From Mycoplana rhizolycopersici (lineage in GTDB: Bacteria; Pseudomonadota; Alphaproteobacteria; Rhizobiales; Rhizobiaceae): 64,000 nt of DNA. The position numbers were made by a program, and so were the translations under genes. The notes under the pieces were generated by a model. That model searched no databases. It was not told where the DNA came from and saw only the letters and a program-made list of their open reading frames with translations. The stretch spans positions 1 to 64,000 of the forward strand of contig NZ_JABXYK010000021.1 in the NCBI RefSeq assembly GCF_013378445.1, read 5' to 3'. This document shows positions 15,566 to 24,477 of the stretch, piece after piece. Within the stretch, counting starts at the first letter, position 1. Each line of letters opens with the position of its first letter.

Positions 15566-18406
15566 ATGCTTGAGAAAAACTATGATTCCGCGGCCGTAGA
15601 ACCGAGAATTGCCAAGGTCTGGGAAGAGGCGGACGCCTTCCGTGCCGGCGCCGGTGCAAAGCCGGGCGCAGAGACCTTCTCGATCGTGATCCCTCCACCG
15701 AACGTGACCGGCTCGCTGCACATGGGGCATGCGCTCAACAACACGCTGCAGGACATCATGGTCCGCTTCGAGCGCATGCGCGGCAAGGACGTGCTCTGGC
15801 AGCCGGGCATGGACCATGCCGGCATCGCGACCCAGATGGTCGTCGAGCGCAAGCTGATGGAGACCCAGCAGCACCGCCGCGAGATGGGCCGGGAGGCTTT
15901 CGTCGAGAAGGTATGGGAGTGGAAGTCCGAATCCGGCGGGCTCATCTTCAATCAACTCCGTCGCCTCGGCGCCTCGGCCGACTGGTCGCGCGAGCGGTTC
16001 ACCATGGATGAAGGGCTTTCGGAAGCCGTTCTTGAAGTCTTTGTAAGTCTTTACAAGGAAGGGCTCATCTACAAGGACAAGCGCCTTGTAAACTGGGACC
16101 CGAAGCTCCTGACCGCCATTTCCGACCTCGAAGTCGAGCAGGTGGAGGTCAGCGGCCACCTCTGGCATCTGCGCTATCCGCTCGAACCGGGCGTCACCTA
16201 TCAGCATCCGGTCGCCTTTGACGAAGACGGCAAGGCCATCGAGTGGGAGACGCGCGACTATCTGGTGGTCGCCACGACGCGCCCGGAAACCATGCTTGGC
16301 GATACCGGTATAGCGGTTCATCCGAGCGACGAGCGCTATAAGGGCATCGTCGGCAAGCACGTCATCCTGCCGATCGTCGGCCGCCGCATCCCGATCGTCG
16401 CCGACGAGTATCCGGATCCGACCGCCGGTACCGGTGCGGTCAAGATGACCCCTGCGCACGACTTCAACGACTTCGACGTCGGCAAGCGCCAGGGCCTGCG
16501 CGCCATCAACATCCTGACGGTCGATGGCCGCGTTACGCTGAAGGACAACGAGGACTTCCTGGAAGGCCTCGACCATCCCGCAGCCCTTCACGGCGCCTGG
16601 GACCAGCTGGAAGGCAAGGATCGTTTCGAGGCGCGCAAGATCATCGTCGAGATCTTCGAAGATGCCGGGCTTCTCGACAAGATCGAGCCGCACAAGCACA
16701 CCGTGCCCCATGGCGACCGCGGCGGCGTTCCGATCGAGCCGCGCCTGACGGAGCAGTGGTATGTCGATGCCAAGACGCTGGCACAGCCGGCGATCGCTTC
16801 CGTGCGCGAAGGCCGCACCAAGTTCGTGCCGAAGAACTGGGAGAAGACCTACTTCGAGTGGATGGAGAACATCCAGCCCTGGTGCGTCTCCCGCCAGCTC
16901 TGGTGGGGCCACCAGATCCCGGCATGGTACGGCCCGGACGGGCAGGTCTTCGTGGAGAAGACCGAGGAGGAGGCGCTGCACGCCGCCATCCAGCACTACA
17001 TCTCCCACGAAGGCCCGTGGAAGGCCTGGGTCGAGGAGAAGCTTGAGAATTTCCAGCCGGGCGAGATCCTGATCCGCGACGAGGACGTGCTCGACACCTG
17101 GTTCTCCTCTGCGCTCTGGCCGTTCTCCACGCTCGGCTGGCCGAAAGAGACGCCCGAGCTCGACCGCTATTATCAGACCGACGTGCTGGTGACCGGCTTC
17201 GACATCATCTTCTTCTGGGTCGCCCGGATGATGATGATGGGCCTGCATTTCATGAGGGACGACCTCGGCAATCCGATCGAGCCGTTCCACACCGTCTATG
17301 TCCACGCGCTGGTGCGCGACAAGAACGGACAGAAGATGTCGAAGTCGAAGGGCAACGTCATCGACCCGCTCAGCCTGATCGATGAGTACGGCGCCGACGC
17401 GTTGCGCTTCACCCTCGCCATCATGGCGGCGCAGGGTCGCGACGTGAAGCTCGATACCTCGCGCGTCGCCGGCTACCGCAACTTCGGCACCAAGCTGTGG
17501 AACGCCACCCGCTTTGCCGAGATGAACGGCGTCAAGCTTGATCCGCAGTTCGTTCCCGAGGCCGCCTCGCTGACGATCAATCGCTGGATCCTCACCGAAC
17601 TCGCCCGCACCGCTCGCGACGTGACCGAGGCTATCGAGACCTACCGCTTCAACGACGCGGCCAGCGCGCTCTACCGCTTCGTCTGGAACCAGTTCTGCGA
17701 CTGGTATCTGGAACTGCTGAAGCCGGTGTTCAGCGGCGAGGATGCCGGTGCCAAGGCCGAATCGCAGGCCTGCGCCGCCTACGTGCTGGAGGAAACCTAC
17801 AAGCTCCTGCATCCCTTCATGCCCTTCATGACGGAGGAGCTTTGGGCGCATACGGCCGGCGAGGGCAAGGAGCGGCTGGGGCTGATCTGCCATGCCGAAT
17901 GGCCGTCTCCGGCCTATGCGGACGAAGCGGCGGCCGACGAGATCAACTGGCTCGTCGAACTCGTGACCGGAATTCGTTCGGTTCGCGCGGAGATGAACGT
18001 TCCGCCGGCGGCCATCGCACCGCTCGTCATCGTCGGCGCCAACGTGCAGACGCGTGCCCGTCTTGAACGCCACGAGGCTGCCATCCGCAGGCTGGCGCGC
18101 GTCGACGAGATCACGCTCGGCGACGTCGCCCCGAAGGGAGCGGCACAGATCGTCGTCGGCGAGGCGACCGCGTGCCTGCCGCTTGGCGCGCTCATCGACC
18201 TGGCGGCAGAAGCCGGACGCCTCGAAAAGGCGATGGCCAAGGCGACGACCGAAGCCGAACGCATCCGTGGCAAACTGGGTAACGAAAAGTTTGTCGCCAA
18301 CGCCAAGCCCGAGGTCGTCGAGGCCGAGCGCGAGCGGCTTTCGGAGCTCGAACAGCAGCTTTCGAGCCTCGGCACGGCGCTTTCGCGGGTTCTGGAAGCC
18401 CGCTGA
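15566..18406 (+). CDS. valS: Valine--tRNA ligase
   Basis: A class I aminoacyl-tRNA synthetase charging tRNA(Val) in the cytosol. The 946-aa protein has the HIGH-type signature HMGH within PPPNVTGSLHMGHALN (about 43-58). The editing (CP1) domain includes VVATTRPETMLGDT (about 225-238). The KMSKS loop is GQKMSKSKGN (about 587-596), followed by an anticodon-binding helical domain and a C-terminal tRNA-arm coiled coil (about 870-945). ATG 15566 fits the usual MLEK start; an in-frame GTG at 15554 would add four residues. It is a single-gene unit, with a terminator 32 nt after the stop. Confidence 0.97.
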   Translation: MLEKNYDSAAVEPRIAKVWEEADAFRAGAGAKPGAETFSIVIPPPNVTGSLHMGHALNNTLQDIMVRFERMRGKDVLWQPGMDHAGIATQMVVERKLMETQQHRREMGREAFVEKVWEWKSESGGLIFNQLRRLGASADWSRERFTMDEGLSEAVLEVFVSLYKEGLIYKDKRLVNWDPKLLTAISDLEVEQVEVSGHLWHLRYPLEPGVTYQHPVAFDEDGKAIEWETRDYLVVATTRPETMLGDTGIAVHPSDERYKGIVGKHVILPIVGRRIPIVADEYPDPTAGTGAVKMTPAHDFNDFDVGKRQGLRAINILTVDGRVTLKDNEDFLEGLDHPAALHGAWDQLEGKDRFEARKIIVEIFEDAGLLDKIEPHKHTVPHGDRGGVPIEPRLTEQWYVDAKTLAQPAIASVREGRTKFVPKNWEKTYFEWMENIQPWCVSRQLWWGHQIPAWYGPDGQVFVEKTEEEALHAAIQHYISHEGPWKAWVEEKLENFQPGEILIRDEDVLDTWFSSALWPFSTLGWPKETPELDRYYQTDVLVTGFDIIFFWVARMMMMGLHFMRDDLGNPIEPFHTVYVHALVRDKNGQKMSKSKGNVIDPLSLIDEYGADALRFTLAIMAAQGRDVKLDTSRVAGYRNFGTKLWNATRFAEMNGVKLDPQFVPEAASLTINRWILTELARTARDVTEAIETYRFNDAASALYRFVWNQFCDWYLELLKPVFSGEDAGAKAESQACAAYVLEETYKLLHPFMPFMTEELWAHTAGEGKERLGLICHAEWPSPAYADEAAADEINWLVELVTGIRSVRAEMNVPPAAIAPLVIVGANVQTRARLERHEAAIRRLARVDEITLGDVAPKGAAQIVVGEATACLPLGALIDLAAEAGRLEKAMAKATTEAERIRGKLGNEKFVANAKPEVVEAERERLSELEQQLSSLGTALSRVLEAR

Positions 18407-18438
18407 GTCGCATTGAACCGGATTTCCACGATCGTCAG

Positions 18439-18468
18439 ACCGCGCCGCTTCTGCGGCGCGGTTTCGTT
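18439..18468 (+). terminator. Rho-independent terminator after valS
   Basis: The 10-bp perfect stem ACCGCGCCGC / GCGGCGCGGT with loop TTCT is followed by TTCGTTTT. Confidence 0.8.
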
Positions 18469-18766
18469 TTGCGCACACCTTGTCGCTGACCATTTCCGTT
18501 CATGTGGTCGAAATGTGACACAGTGTTAGGTGGATGGAATAAAATACTATAAATTTTAGGGGTTTTCGTAATCTGAGGGAAAATTGAACTAAGGTATAGG
18601 GCTTTGGAGCGGGTCGAATTATCTCTTACGTAAGTCAGCGGACGTGACGGCGGCGCCCGTCGTGGAATCTGGCATTTGCAAAGCGTGTAGCAGTCTTTGA
18701 TAGTTCTCCGACTGCGGCGCTGCTGCGGGGACAGAAGCGCTGCAAGGAAATGCCAGGGGGGATTTG
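18469..18766 (+). other. AT-rich leader region of the FadL-type gene
   Basis: About 300 bp without a gene. It is clearly AT-rich between 18530 and 18600, so promoters are likely, but no single -35/-10 pair stands out. A perfect 10-bp palindrome CTTACGTAAG lies at 18625-18634 and could be an operator. A G-rich ribosome site (GGGGG) precedes the ATG at 18767. Confidence 0.45.
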
Positions 18767-20083
18767 ATGATGAAACTGAAACTGACGCCGGGTGTCACGG
18801 GGCTCGTGGCCCTTGCCGTTTCCACATCGGCAATGGCCGGCGGACTCGAGCGCCATGGCTACGACGTCGATCTTCTGTTCGGGAACTCGCCGTTCTATTT
18901 CGACGGGTCGGTCACTTATGTAATGCCGAACCGCAAGATCAAGAATGCGAAGGACGAAAGCGTCCCGGAATCCGATCCGACCAATCTGAACTCGCTCGGA
19001 TACTCCACTACGGCGGAGGAATACGAGAACTATGCCGATCCCTATCTCGGCGGAAAGGCCGCGATAGGCGATTCGATCGATTGCATGGTCGACTACTCCG
19101 AGCCGTGGGGCGCCAATTCCAATCCCGGTCGTCACTGGGCGGGCGCCAAGGACATGACCGAGATCGAGGTGTTCAGCCGGAACTACGGCGGTAGCTGCTC
19201 TTACAAGTTCGATGCCGGTCCTGGACAGTTCCGCATCATCGGCGGTGGCTTCTACCAGGAGATCGGCGGCCACAAGGAAGCGGTTGTATTCGCGCCGGAA
19301 ATCCTGCCGGGTATGGGCGCGCTGATCGGGCAGGATTTCTCCGGATACAGCGGCCTTGGCCGTCTGGACGGCATGAAGGACAGCAGCGGTGGCTGGCGCC
19401 TCGGCATCGGCTACGAAATTCCCGAATACGCCATGCGCGCCAGCCTCGTCTATAACAGTCGCGTGAAATACGACAGCATCGACGGCACGCTGGACATGAC
19501 GGGGGTTCCCGCAGCTGCCGCCCTTTTGGAACTCGATCCCATGAAGCGGGCGCTCTATTCGCGCATCTTTGGGGTCAACACGCCGGTAACAGGCTCTGCC
19601 ACGCTGCCGGATTCGCTGGAACTCAAGCTGCAGTCGGGTATCGCGCCGGACTGGCTGGCTTTCGGTTCGGTCAAGTGGACGAACTGGAGCCTGCTGCAGA
19701 CGGTGGAATTCACCTGCGCGGGCAGCGCCTCGTTCTGCGGCACGGCCGACGGTGTGGCCCTGACTTCGCTCGACCTGTACTACCGCGACGGCTGGACGGT
19801 GACGGGCGGCGTCGGCCACAAGTTCAACGATGAGTGGAGCGGCGGCGTCAGCCTGACCTGGGACCGCGGAACGAGCACGGTCACCGGCTCGCAGTCCGAC
19901 AGTTGGACGGTGGGTCTGGGTGCTGCCTATACGCCAACGGAGAACGTCGAGCTTCGCGTCGCCGGTGCCCTCGGCGTCCTCACCAGCGGCCAGTCCAATC
20001 CCGTCCACATGACGACGACAAGCTACGACTTCGGCACGGACTACGTGTCGGCACTATCGGGCGAGTTGAGGGTTAAATTCTGA
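18767..20083 (+). CDS. FadL/OMPP1/TodX-family outer-membrane transporter
   Basis: A 438-aa outer-membrane beta-barrel of the FadL type, which lets hydrophobic molecules such as long-chain fatty acids or aromatics cross the outer membrane. A signal peptide ends STSAMAGG (about residue 25). After it, the chain shows alternating amphipathic strands, for example GWRLGIGYEIPEYAMRASLVY, and closes with a C-terminal barrel strand ending in Phe (GELRVKF). Two short Cys pairs (FTCAGSASFCG, SIDCMVDY) may form loop disulfides. It starts at ATG 18767, with ATG 18770 and an upstream TTG as alternatives. It is flanked by terminators, so it is a single-gene unit; the substrate is not identifiable. Confidence 0.85.
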   Translation: MMKLKLTPGVTGLVALAVSTSAMAGGLERHGYDVDLLFGNSPFYFDGSVTYVMPNRKIKNAKDESVPESDPTNLNSLGYSTTAEEYENYADPYLGGKAAIGDSIDCMVDYSEPWGANSNPGRHWAGAKDMTEIEVFSRNYGGSCSYKFDAGPGQFRIIGGGFYQEIGGHKEAVVFAPEILPGMGALIGQDFSGYSGLGRLDGMKDSSGGWRLGIGYEIPEYAMRASLVYNSRVKYDSIDGTLDMTGVPAAAALLELDPMKRALYSRIFGVNTPVTGSATLPDSLELKLQSGIAPDWLAFGSVKWTNWSLLQTVEFTCAGSASFCGTADGVALTSLDLYYRDGWTVTGGVGHKFNDEWSGGVSLTWDRGTSTVTGSQSDSWTVGLGAAYTPTENVELRVAGALGVLTSGQSNPVHMTTTSYDFGTDYVSALSGELRVKF

Positions 20084-20106
20084 TTTACCAGAGTTTCCAT
20101 TGAAGT

Positions 20107-20134
20107 AGGCCCGGGTCATATCCGGGCCTTTTTT
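20107..20134 (+). terminator. Rho-independent terminator after the FadL-type gene
   Basis: The 8-bp stem AGGCCCGG / CCGGGCCT with a 7-nt loop runs into TTTTTT and begins 24 nt after the stop. Confidence 0.85.
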
Positions 20135-20529
20135 ATGGTCGATCATGTATCGTCGCTGGATGAACCGGCGGGCTTATGGTTGACGAGTACTCTTCTCCTT
20201 TTGCGGATGTGCCGATTTGGCAACACATTCTTTGCGATAGTCTGCTAGAGAGGAATGAGGAGCTGTCTTGTCCATTTCCCGCCACAAACAGGGAGCAGCG
20301 ATGGGGCTCTAGAGCGCGCTTGCGGACGAGCGCCAGAGGAACAGATGAACCGAGTGACGCCATTGATCGCTGGACTGTCTGACGGACACCTGAAGGGTGT
20401 TTCGGCGGGGGTCGGGATTGTTGCCATGGCGCACGACCGGAACACGGCTGACCTTGTTCAAGTCCTTGTTCCTGTTGCCGAAAGCCGCATTCCGCTTGTT
20501 GCGGACAGCTGCGGAAGATTGCTGTAGCC
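20135..20529 (+). other. Upstream region of exoR
   Basis: 395 bp with no certain gene. TTGACG (20189-20194) and TTGGCA (20217-20222) are -35-like, but no convincing -10 sits at the right distance. A 61-codon frame (20345-20527) is listed separately as doubtful. The imperfect hairpin ACACC-tgaa-GGGTGT lies near 20386-20400. Confidence 0.4.
20345..20527 (+). CDS. Possible small leader ORF before exoR (doubtful)
   Basis: A 60-aa frame starting MNRVTPLIAGLSDGHLKGV. AGAGGA stands 5 nt before the ATG, and the TAG stop ends 2 nt before the exoR ATG, a spacing that would allow translational coupling. Third-position GC looks lower than in neighbouring genes and no domain is recognised, so it may be chance. 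Confidence 0.2.
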   Translation: MNRVTPLIAGLSDGHLKGVSAGVGIVAMAHDRNTADLVQVLVPVAESRIPLVADSCGRLL

Positions 20530-21333
20530 ATGTACAAGTCTGAGTTTCTTTCGTTGAAATGTGTGGCCCTTGGCCTTTGTCTTTCCTTAAGTCAGGGGAT
20601 GCTGGCGACGCGCGCGCTTGCCTTTGATCCCTCGGCTGGCGTGAACAAGGAAAGCCGCCCGTTCGATCTCTTCAAGTTTGGCTTTTTCTCCTACAAGGAA
20701 GGGCGCAAGGACGACGCGATCGAGGCCTATCGCTATGCCGCTGAAAAGGGGCACACGGGCTCGCGCTGGGCGCTTGCCAACATGTATGCCGATGGCGATG
20801 GCGTGCCGGAGAACGATCTCGAGGCGTTCAAGATCTACAGCGAGATTGCGAGCCAAGGCATCGAACCGGGATCGGAAGATACGGGCTTCTTCGCCAATGC
20901 CCTGATCGCCCTGGCCGGCTACTACACCCGCGGTATCCCCGACAGCCCCGTTAGCGTCGATCTCTCGCAGGCCCGCCAGCTCTATTTCCAGGCCGCATCC
21001 ACCTTCGGCATTCCGCAGGCCCAGTTCGAGCTCGCCCGCATGATGCTGTCGGGCGAGGGCGGTGCGTCCAACGTCCACCAGGCCAAGAAGTGGCTGAACC
21101 GGGCGCAGAAGAACGGTCACGCCGCGGCCATGGGGCTTCTCGGCAACATAATTTTCCAGGAAGGCCAGTCCGCGCGCGGGCTGGCGATGATGACGGCCGC
21201 ACTCGACACCTGTTCGCCCAAGGACAAGCCCTGGCTGCAGGAGATGCAGGAACAGGCCTTCTCGCTTGCCAGCGAAAAGGACCGCCGCTCAGCGGTTTCC
21301 ATGACCGAAAAGATGAAGCGCGGCGTCAACTGA
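20530..21333 (+). CDS. exoR: ExoR, periplasmic Sel1-repeat regulator of exopolysaccharide
   Basis: In rhizobia, periplasmic ExoR binds and inhibits the ExoS sensor kinase. Its proteolysis at low pH frees ExoS-ChvI, which turns on succinoglycan synthesis and turns off motility. The 267-aa protein has a signal peptide ending RALA-FDPS (about residue 30) and Sel1/TPR-like repeats (KEGRKDDAIEAYRYAAEKGH, ALANMYADGDGVPENDLEAF, QFELARMMLSGEGG...). Length and wording agree closely with Sinorhizobium ExoR, e.g. FDPSAGV-KES and GSEDTGFFANALIALAGYY. It has its own long upstream region; xthA converges from the other side. Confidence 0.95.
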   Translation: MYKSEFLSLKCVALGLCLSLSQGMLATRALAFDPSAGVNKESRPFDLFKFGFFSYKEGRKDDAIEAYRYAAEKGHTGSRWALANMYADGDGVPENDLEAFKIYSEIASQGIEPGSEDTGFFANALIALAGYYTRGIPDSPVSVDLSQARQLYFQAASTFGIPQAQFELARMMLSGEGGASNVHQAKKWLNRAQKNGHAAAMGLLGNIIFQEGQSARGLAMMTAALDTCSPKDKPWLQEMQEQAFSLASEKDRRSAVSMTEKMKRGVN

Positions 21334-21394
21334 CTACGCGTACGATTTTTCACCGGCAATTCTGACCGCTGTTCGTAACGCAGGCGCCGCCGGC

Positions 21395-22177
21395 TCAGGC
21401 GAGATGCGCCACGACAGGCACGTGGTCGGACGGCTTTTCCCAGTTGCGGACATGCTTTTCCACGTCGGCGCTGAGAAGGCGGTCCGAAGCCTCCGGCGAC
21501 AGCATCAGATGATCGATGCGGATGCCGTTGTTCTTCGGCCAGCAACCGGCCTGATAGTCCCAGAAGGTGTAGAGCGGTGTTGCGTCGGTCGAAGCGCGCA
21601 CGGCATCGACGAAGCCGAGGTTTGCCAGCCGCCGGAACGCCTGTCGCGTCGGCGGCAGGTAGAGGGCGTCGTTCTGCCAGACCTTCACGTCCCAGCAGTC
21701 GTGCGGCTCGGGAATGACGTTGTAGTCGCCCGCAAGAACGAGCGGTTCCTCCAGCCGTAGCCGGTCTTGCGCAAACGTAGCAAGCCGCTCCATCCAGGAA
21801 AGCTTGTAGGGATACTTGACCGGGTCCTGCGGCGGGTTGCCGTTGGGCAGGTAGATCGAGCAGACCCGGATGGCTCCGCTTCCTAAGGTAAACACGCCCT
21901 CGATGAAGCGCGACTGCTCGTCTCCTTCGCCCCCCGGCAGGCCGCGATTGATTTCATCCGGCCGGAACTTCGAGAGCAGCGCCACGCCGTTGAAGCCCTT
22001 CTGGCCATGTGTCTCGACGTGGTAGCCGAGCGCTTCCACCTCGAGGCGCGGGAAGGCGTCGTCCTGGCACTTGATTTCCTGCAGGGCGACGATGTCTGGC
22101 TGCGATTCCTTCAGCCAGGCCAGCAGATTGTCGATGCGCGCGCGCACGCCGTTGATGTTCCAGGTCGCGATCTTCAT
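21395..22177 (-). CDS. xthA: Exodeoxyribonuclease III (AP endonuclease)
   Basis: A base-excision repair enzyme: it cuts 5' of abasic sites and has 3'-5' exonuclease and 3'-phosphatase activity. The 260-aa protein has the full exonuclease-endonuclease-phosphatase fold: MKIATWNINGVRAR (metal Asn), LQEIKCQD (catalytic Glu, about 34), GDYNVIPEPHD (Asp-Asn, about 150), and the C-terminal RIDHLMLSP and KPSDHVPVVAHL with the catalytic His (about 253). No truncation is seen. It converges with exoR, an arrangement known in Sinorhizobium. Confidence 0.96.
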   Translation of the reverse strand: MKIATWNINGVRARIDNLLAWLKESQPDIVALQEIKCQDDAFPRLEVEALGYHVETHGQKGFNGVALLSKFRPDEINRGLPGGEGDEQSRFIEGVFTLGSGAIRVCSIYLPNGNPPQDPVKYPYKLSWMERLATFAQDRLRLEEPLVLAGDYNVIPEPHDCWDVKVWQNDALYLPPTRQAFRRLANLGFVDAVRASTDATPLYTFWDYQAGCWPKNNGIRIDHLMLSPEASDRLLSADVEKHVRNWEKPSDHVPVVAHLA

Positions 22178-22374
22178 CGGCAGTCTCCATTGCAGCAGGA
22201 CCCGTGCGGGTCGCGGCCCTTTCTAGCCGCTCCGATTTCCTTTGACAAACCGCTTCGTTGCCCCATGCTGACGATGCAACCCTGAGGGAGGGCAGGGCGG
22301 CGGCCATGCCACACAGATCGCGTCGGCCCGCACCATTCCGCGCGCCCAAGCGCGACGGAAAACAGGGGAACCCG

Positions 22375-23868
22375 ATGTCATCAACAGATACCACGCATCC
22401 CGTCGATACAGTCCTGCCGACGGGACGGCTAGCCACGCTGGGCCTCCAGCACGTCCTTGTCATGTATGCCGGTGCGGTCGCCGTGCCGCTGATCATCGGC
22501 CGCGCGCTGAAGTTGCCGCCCGAAGACGTCGCCTTCCTGATCTCGGCCGATCTTTTTGCCTGCGGCATTGTCACGCTGATCCAGTCGTTCGGCCTCACCC
22601 AATGGTACGGCATCCGCCTGCCGGTTATGATGGGTGTCACCTTCGCCGCCGTCGGCCCTATGCTGTCCATGGCGGCCGTCACCAGCGGCACCGAGGGCGC
22701 GCGCGTGATCTTCGGCTCGATCATCGGCGCCGGGATCATCTCCATGTTGATCGCGCCTCTGGTCAGCCGGCTCCTGCGCTTCTTCCCGCCGGTCGTCACC
22801 GGTACGATCATCCTCGTCATCGGCGTGTCGCTGATGCGCATCGGCATCAACTGGATCTTCGGCAATCCGGTTGGGCCAACCGCGCCGAGCCTGGTCGATC
22901 CGGCGCACAGCGCCTGGCTCGACGGCGTGAAGGCGATCGCAGGCGAGGGCGCAACGGTCGCCGCGGTGCCGGAAAAGCTGGCGCTGGCGGCCACCGTGCC
23001 GAACCCGGCCTATGCGCCCCTGCAGGGCATGGCGCTTTCCGCCGTTGTCCTGCTGTCGATCCTGCTGATCGCCCGCTTCGGACGCGGCTTCGTCGCGAAC
23101 ATCGCCGTGCTGCTCGGCATCATCATCGGCGCCGTCGTTGCCAGCGCCACCGGCCTGATGGGCTTCGCCAAGGTCGGGGAGGCTGCCTGGTTCGCCCCGA
23201 TCATGCCGTTTCATTTCGGTGCGCCGATTTTCGATCCGCTGCTGATCTTCACCATGTGCATCGTCATGATCGTCGTCATGATCGAATCGACCGGCATGTT
23301 CCTGGCGCTGGGCGAGATGACCGACAAACCGGTCACGCGGCCGATGCTGTCGGCAGGCCTGCGCACCGACGGGCTTGGCACGCTGATCGGCGGCATCTTC
23401 AATACCTTCCCCTACACGAGCTTCTCTCAGAATGTCGGCCTCGTCGGGGTGACGGGCGTCAAGTCGCGCTTCGTTTGCGTGGCCGGCGGCATCATCCTGG
23501 TGCTGCTCGGACTGCTGCCGAAGGTGGCGGCCCTGGTGGAATCGCTGCCAACCGCCGTGCTCGGCGGCGCCGGGCTCGTCATGTTCGGCATGGTTGCCGC
23601 AACCGGGATCCGCATCCTTGCTACCGTCGATTTCAAGACCAGCCGCAACAATCTGTTCGTGGTGGCGGTCTCGCTCGGTTTCGGGATGATCCCGCTGATC
23701 GCGCCGAACTTCAAGCAATGGATCGCCCACGGCCTGCATCCGCTGATCGATTCGGGCATCCTGCTCGCCTCGCTGGCGGCCGTGCTGCTGAACATGTTCT
23801 TCAATGGCGCGAGCTATGACGAACGCAGCACGAAGGTCGCCGCGATGGCGGCGGATGGCGGCCACTGA
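22375..23868 (+). CDS. Uracil/xanthine permease, NCS2 family
   Basis: An inner-membrane nucleobase:cation symporter with about 14 helices and 497 aa. NCS2 hallmarks are the TM1 QH motif GLQHVLVMYAGA (about 24-35), an acidic residue in TM8 (MIESTGMFLALGEM) and the signature FSQNVGLVGVTGVKSRFV (about 350-367). The wording favours the purine (xanthine/urate) branch over uracil-specific UraA, but substrate is not certain. ATG 22375 follows GGGGA; the frame is open to 22258, including an ATG at 22306. A TTGACA (22243-22248) upstream is a possible -35. Confidence 0.9.
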   Translation: MSSTDTTHPVDTVLPTGRLATLGLQHVLVMYAGAVAVPLIIGRALKLPPEDVAFLISADLFACGIVTLIQSFGLTQWYGIRLPVMMGVTFAAVGPMLSMAAVTSGTEGARVIFGSIIGAGIISMLIAPLVSRLLRFFPPVVTGTIILVIGVSLMRIGINWIFGNPVGPTAPSLVDPAHSAWLDGVKAIAGEGATVAAVPEKLALAATVPNPAYAPLQGMALSAVVLLSILLIARFGRGFVANIAVLLGIIIGAVVASATGLMGFAKVGEAAWFAPIMPFHFGAPIFDPLLIFTMCIVMIVVMIESTGMFLALGEMTDKPVTRPMLSAGLRTDGLGTLIGGIFNTFPYTSFSQNVGLVGVTGVKSRFVCVAGGIILVLLGLLPKVAALVESLPTAVLGGAGLVMFGMVAATGIRILATVDFKTSRNNLFVVAVSLGFGMIPLIAPNFKQWIAHGLHPLIDSGILLASLAAVLLNMFFNGASYDERSTKVAAMAADGGH

Positions 23869-23874
23869 GAAAAC

Positions 23875-23911
23875 GTGCGATGGGCGGCTGGCTCCGGGCC
23901 GCCCATCGCAC
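23875..23911. terminator. Strong hairpin between convergent permease and erpA
   Basis: The perfect 14-bp stem GTGCGATGGGCGGC / GCCGCCCATCGCAC has a 9-nt loop. On the minus strand it is followed by GTTTTC, so it best serves erpA; on the plus strand there is no T-run. Confidence 0.65.
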
Positions 23912-23929
23912 CTGTGTCGAGGCTAAAAG

Positions 23930-24265
23930 CTAGATGGAGAAGCTCGTGCCACAGCCGCAGCTTGCGACTGCGTTCGGGTTCCTGATCTGGAACGACTGGC
24001 CCATCAGGTTGTCGATGAAATCGATCTCCGAGCCATCCATGTAAACGAGCGAAAGCTGGTCGATGAGAACACGGGCGTTTCCCTTCTCCAGCACGATGTC
24101 GTCGTCGGCCGCTGCCGTGTCGACGAGGTCGAACTTGTAGGAGAATCCGGAACAGCCGCCGCCCTCGACGGAAACGCGCATGGCGCTCTTGTCGGGATCG
24201 GCGCCCAGAATGGTCGCGATGCGTTTTGCAGCCGCATCGGACAGGGTTACGGTCTTGTCGCTCAT
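23930..24265 (-). CDS. erpA: A-type iron-sulfur carrier (ErpA/IscA family)
   Basis: A cytosolic protein that binds and hands on [Fe-S] clusters to apo-enzymes. The 111-aa protein carries the three conserved cysteines: Cys38 in EGGGCSGFSY and Cys103/Cys105 in SCGCGTSF. ATG 24265 is preceded by GGAGG, so the two codons upstream (GTG, TTG) are not used. It is monocistronic as seen here, diverging from dgt across about 210 bp. Assignment to ErpA rather than IscA/SufA rests on sequence feel and the absence of isc/suf neighbours. Confidence 0.9.
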   Translation of the reverse strand: MSDKTVTLSDAAAKRIATILGADPDKSAMRVSVEGGGCSGFSYKFDLVDTAAADDDIVLEKGNARVLIDQLSLVYMDGSEIDFIDNLMGQSFQIRNPNAVASCGCGTSFSI

Positions 24266-24477
24266 CAACACCTCCGGGCGGGTTCAAGGTCCGCCGAGAA
24301 TCGATTCTGTGCCGCGGCCGGCGGCCGTGGCTCCTCACGTCGTTGAAGCGCTTTCCGCAAGTTCATGAATCGAAATGCATATTCGCATCACGCTTGCAGT
24401 GCGCTTTCACGCTGTGCACACTATAGGTATGAAGGCATCGGGGCCGCGTCAATGGGCGGCCCGAATGCGGGTGAGCT

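Noticed and set aside
15527-18493. A 988-codon open frame antisense to valS
   Set aside because: It mirrors valS codon structure in high-GC DNA, has no ribosome site or domain, and valS is certain.
20176-20382. A 68-codon frame before exoR
   Set aside because: No ribosome site and mixed composition; it lies in the exoR control region.
22429-23865. A 478-codon open frame antisense to the NCS2 permease
   Set aside because: His/Asp/Arg-rich low-information sequence, while the permease has full family motifs.
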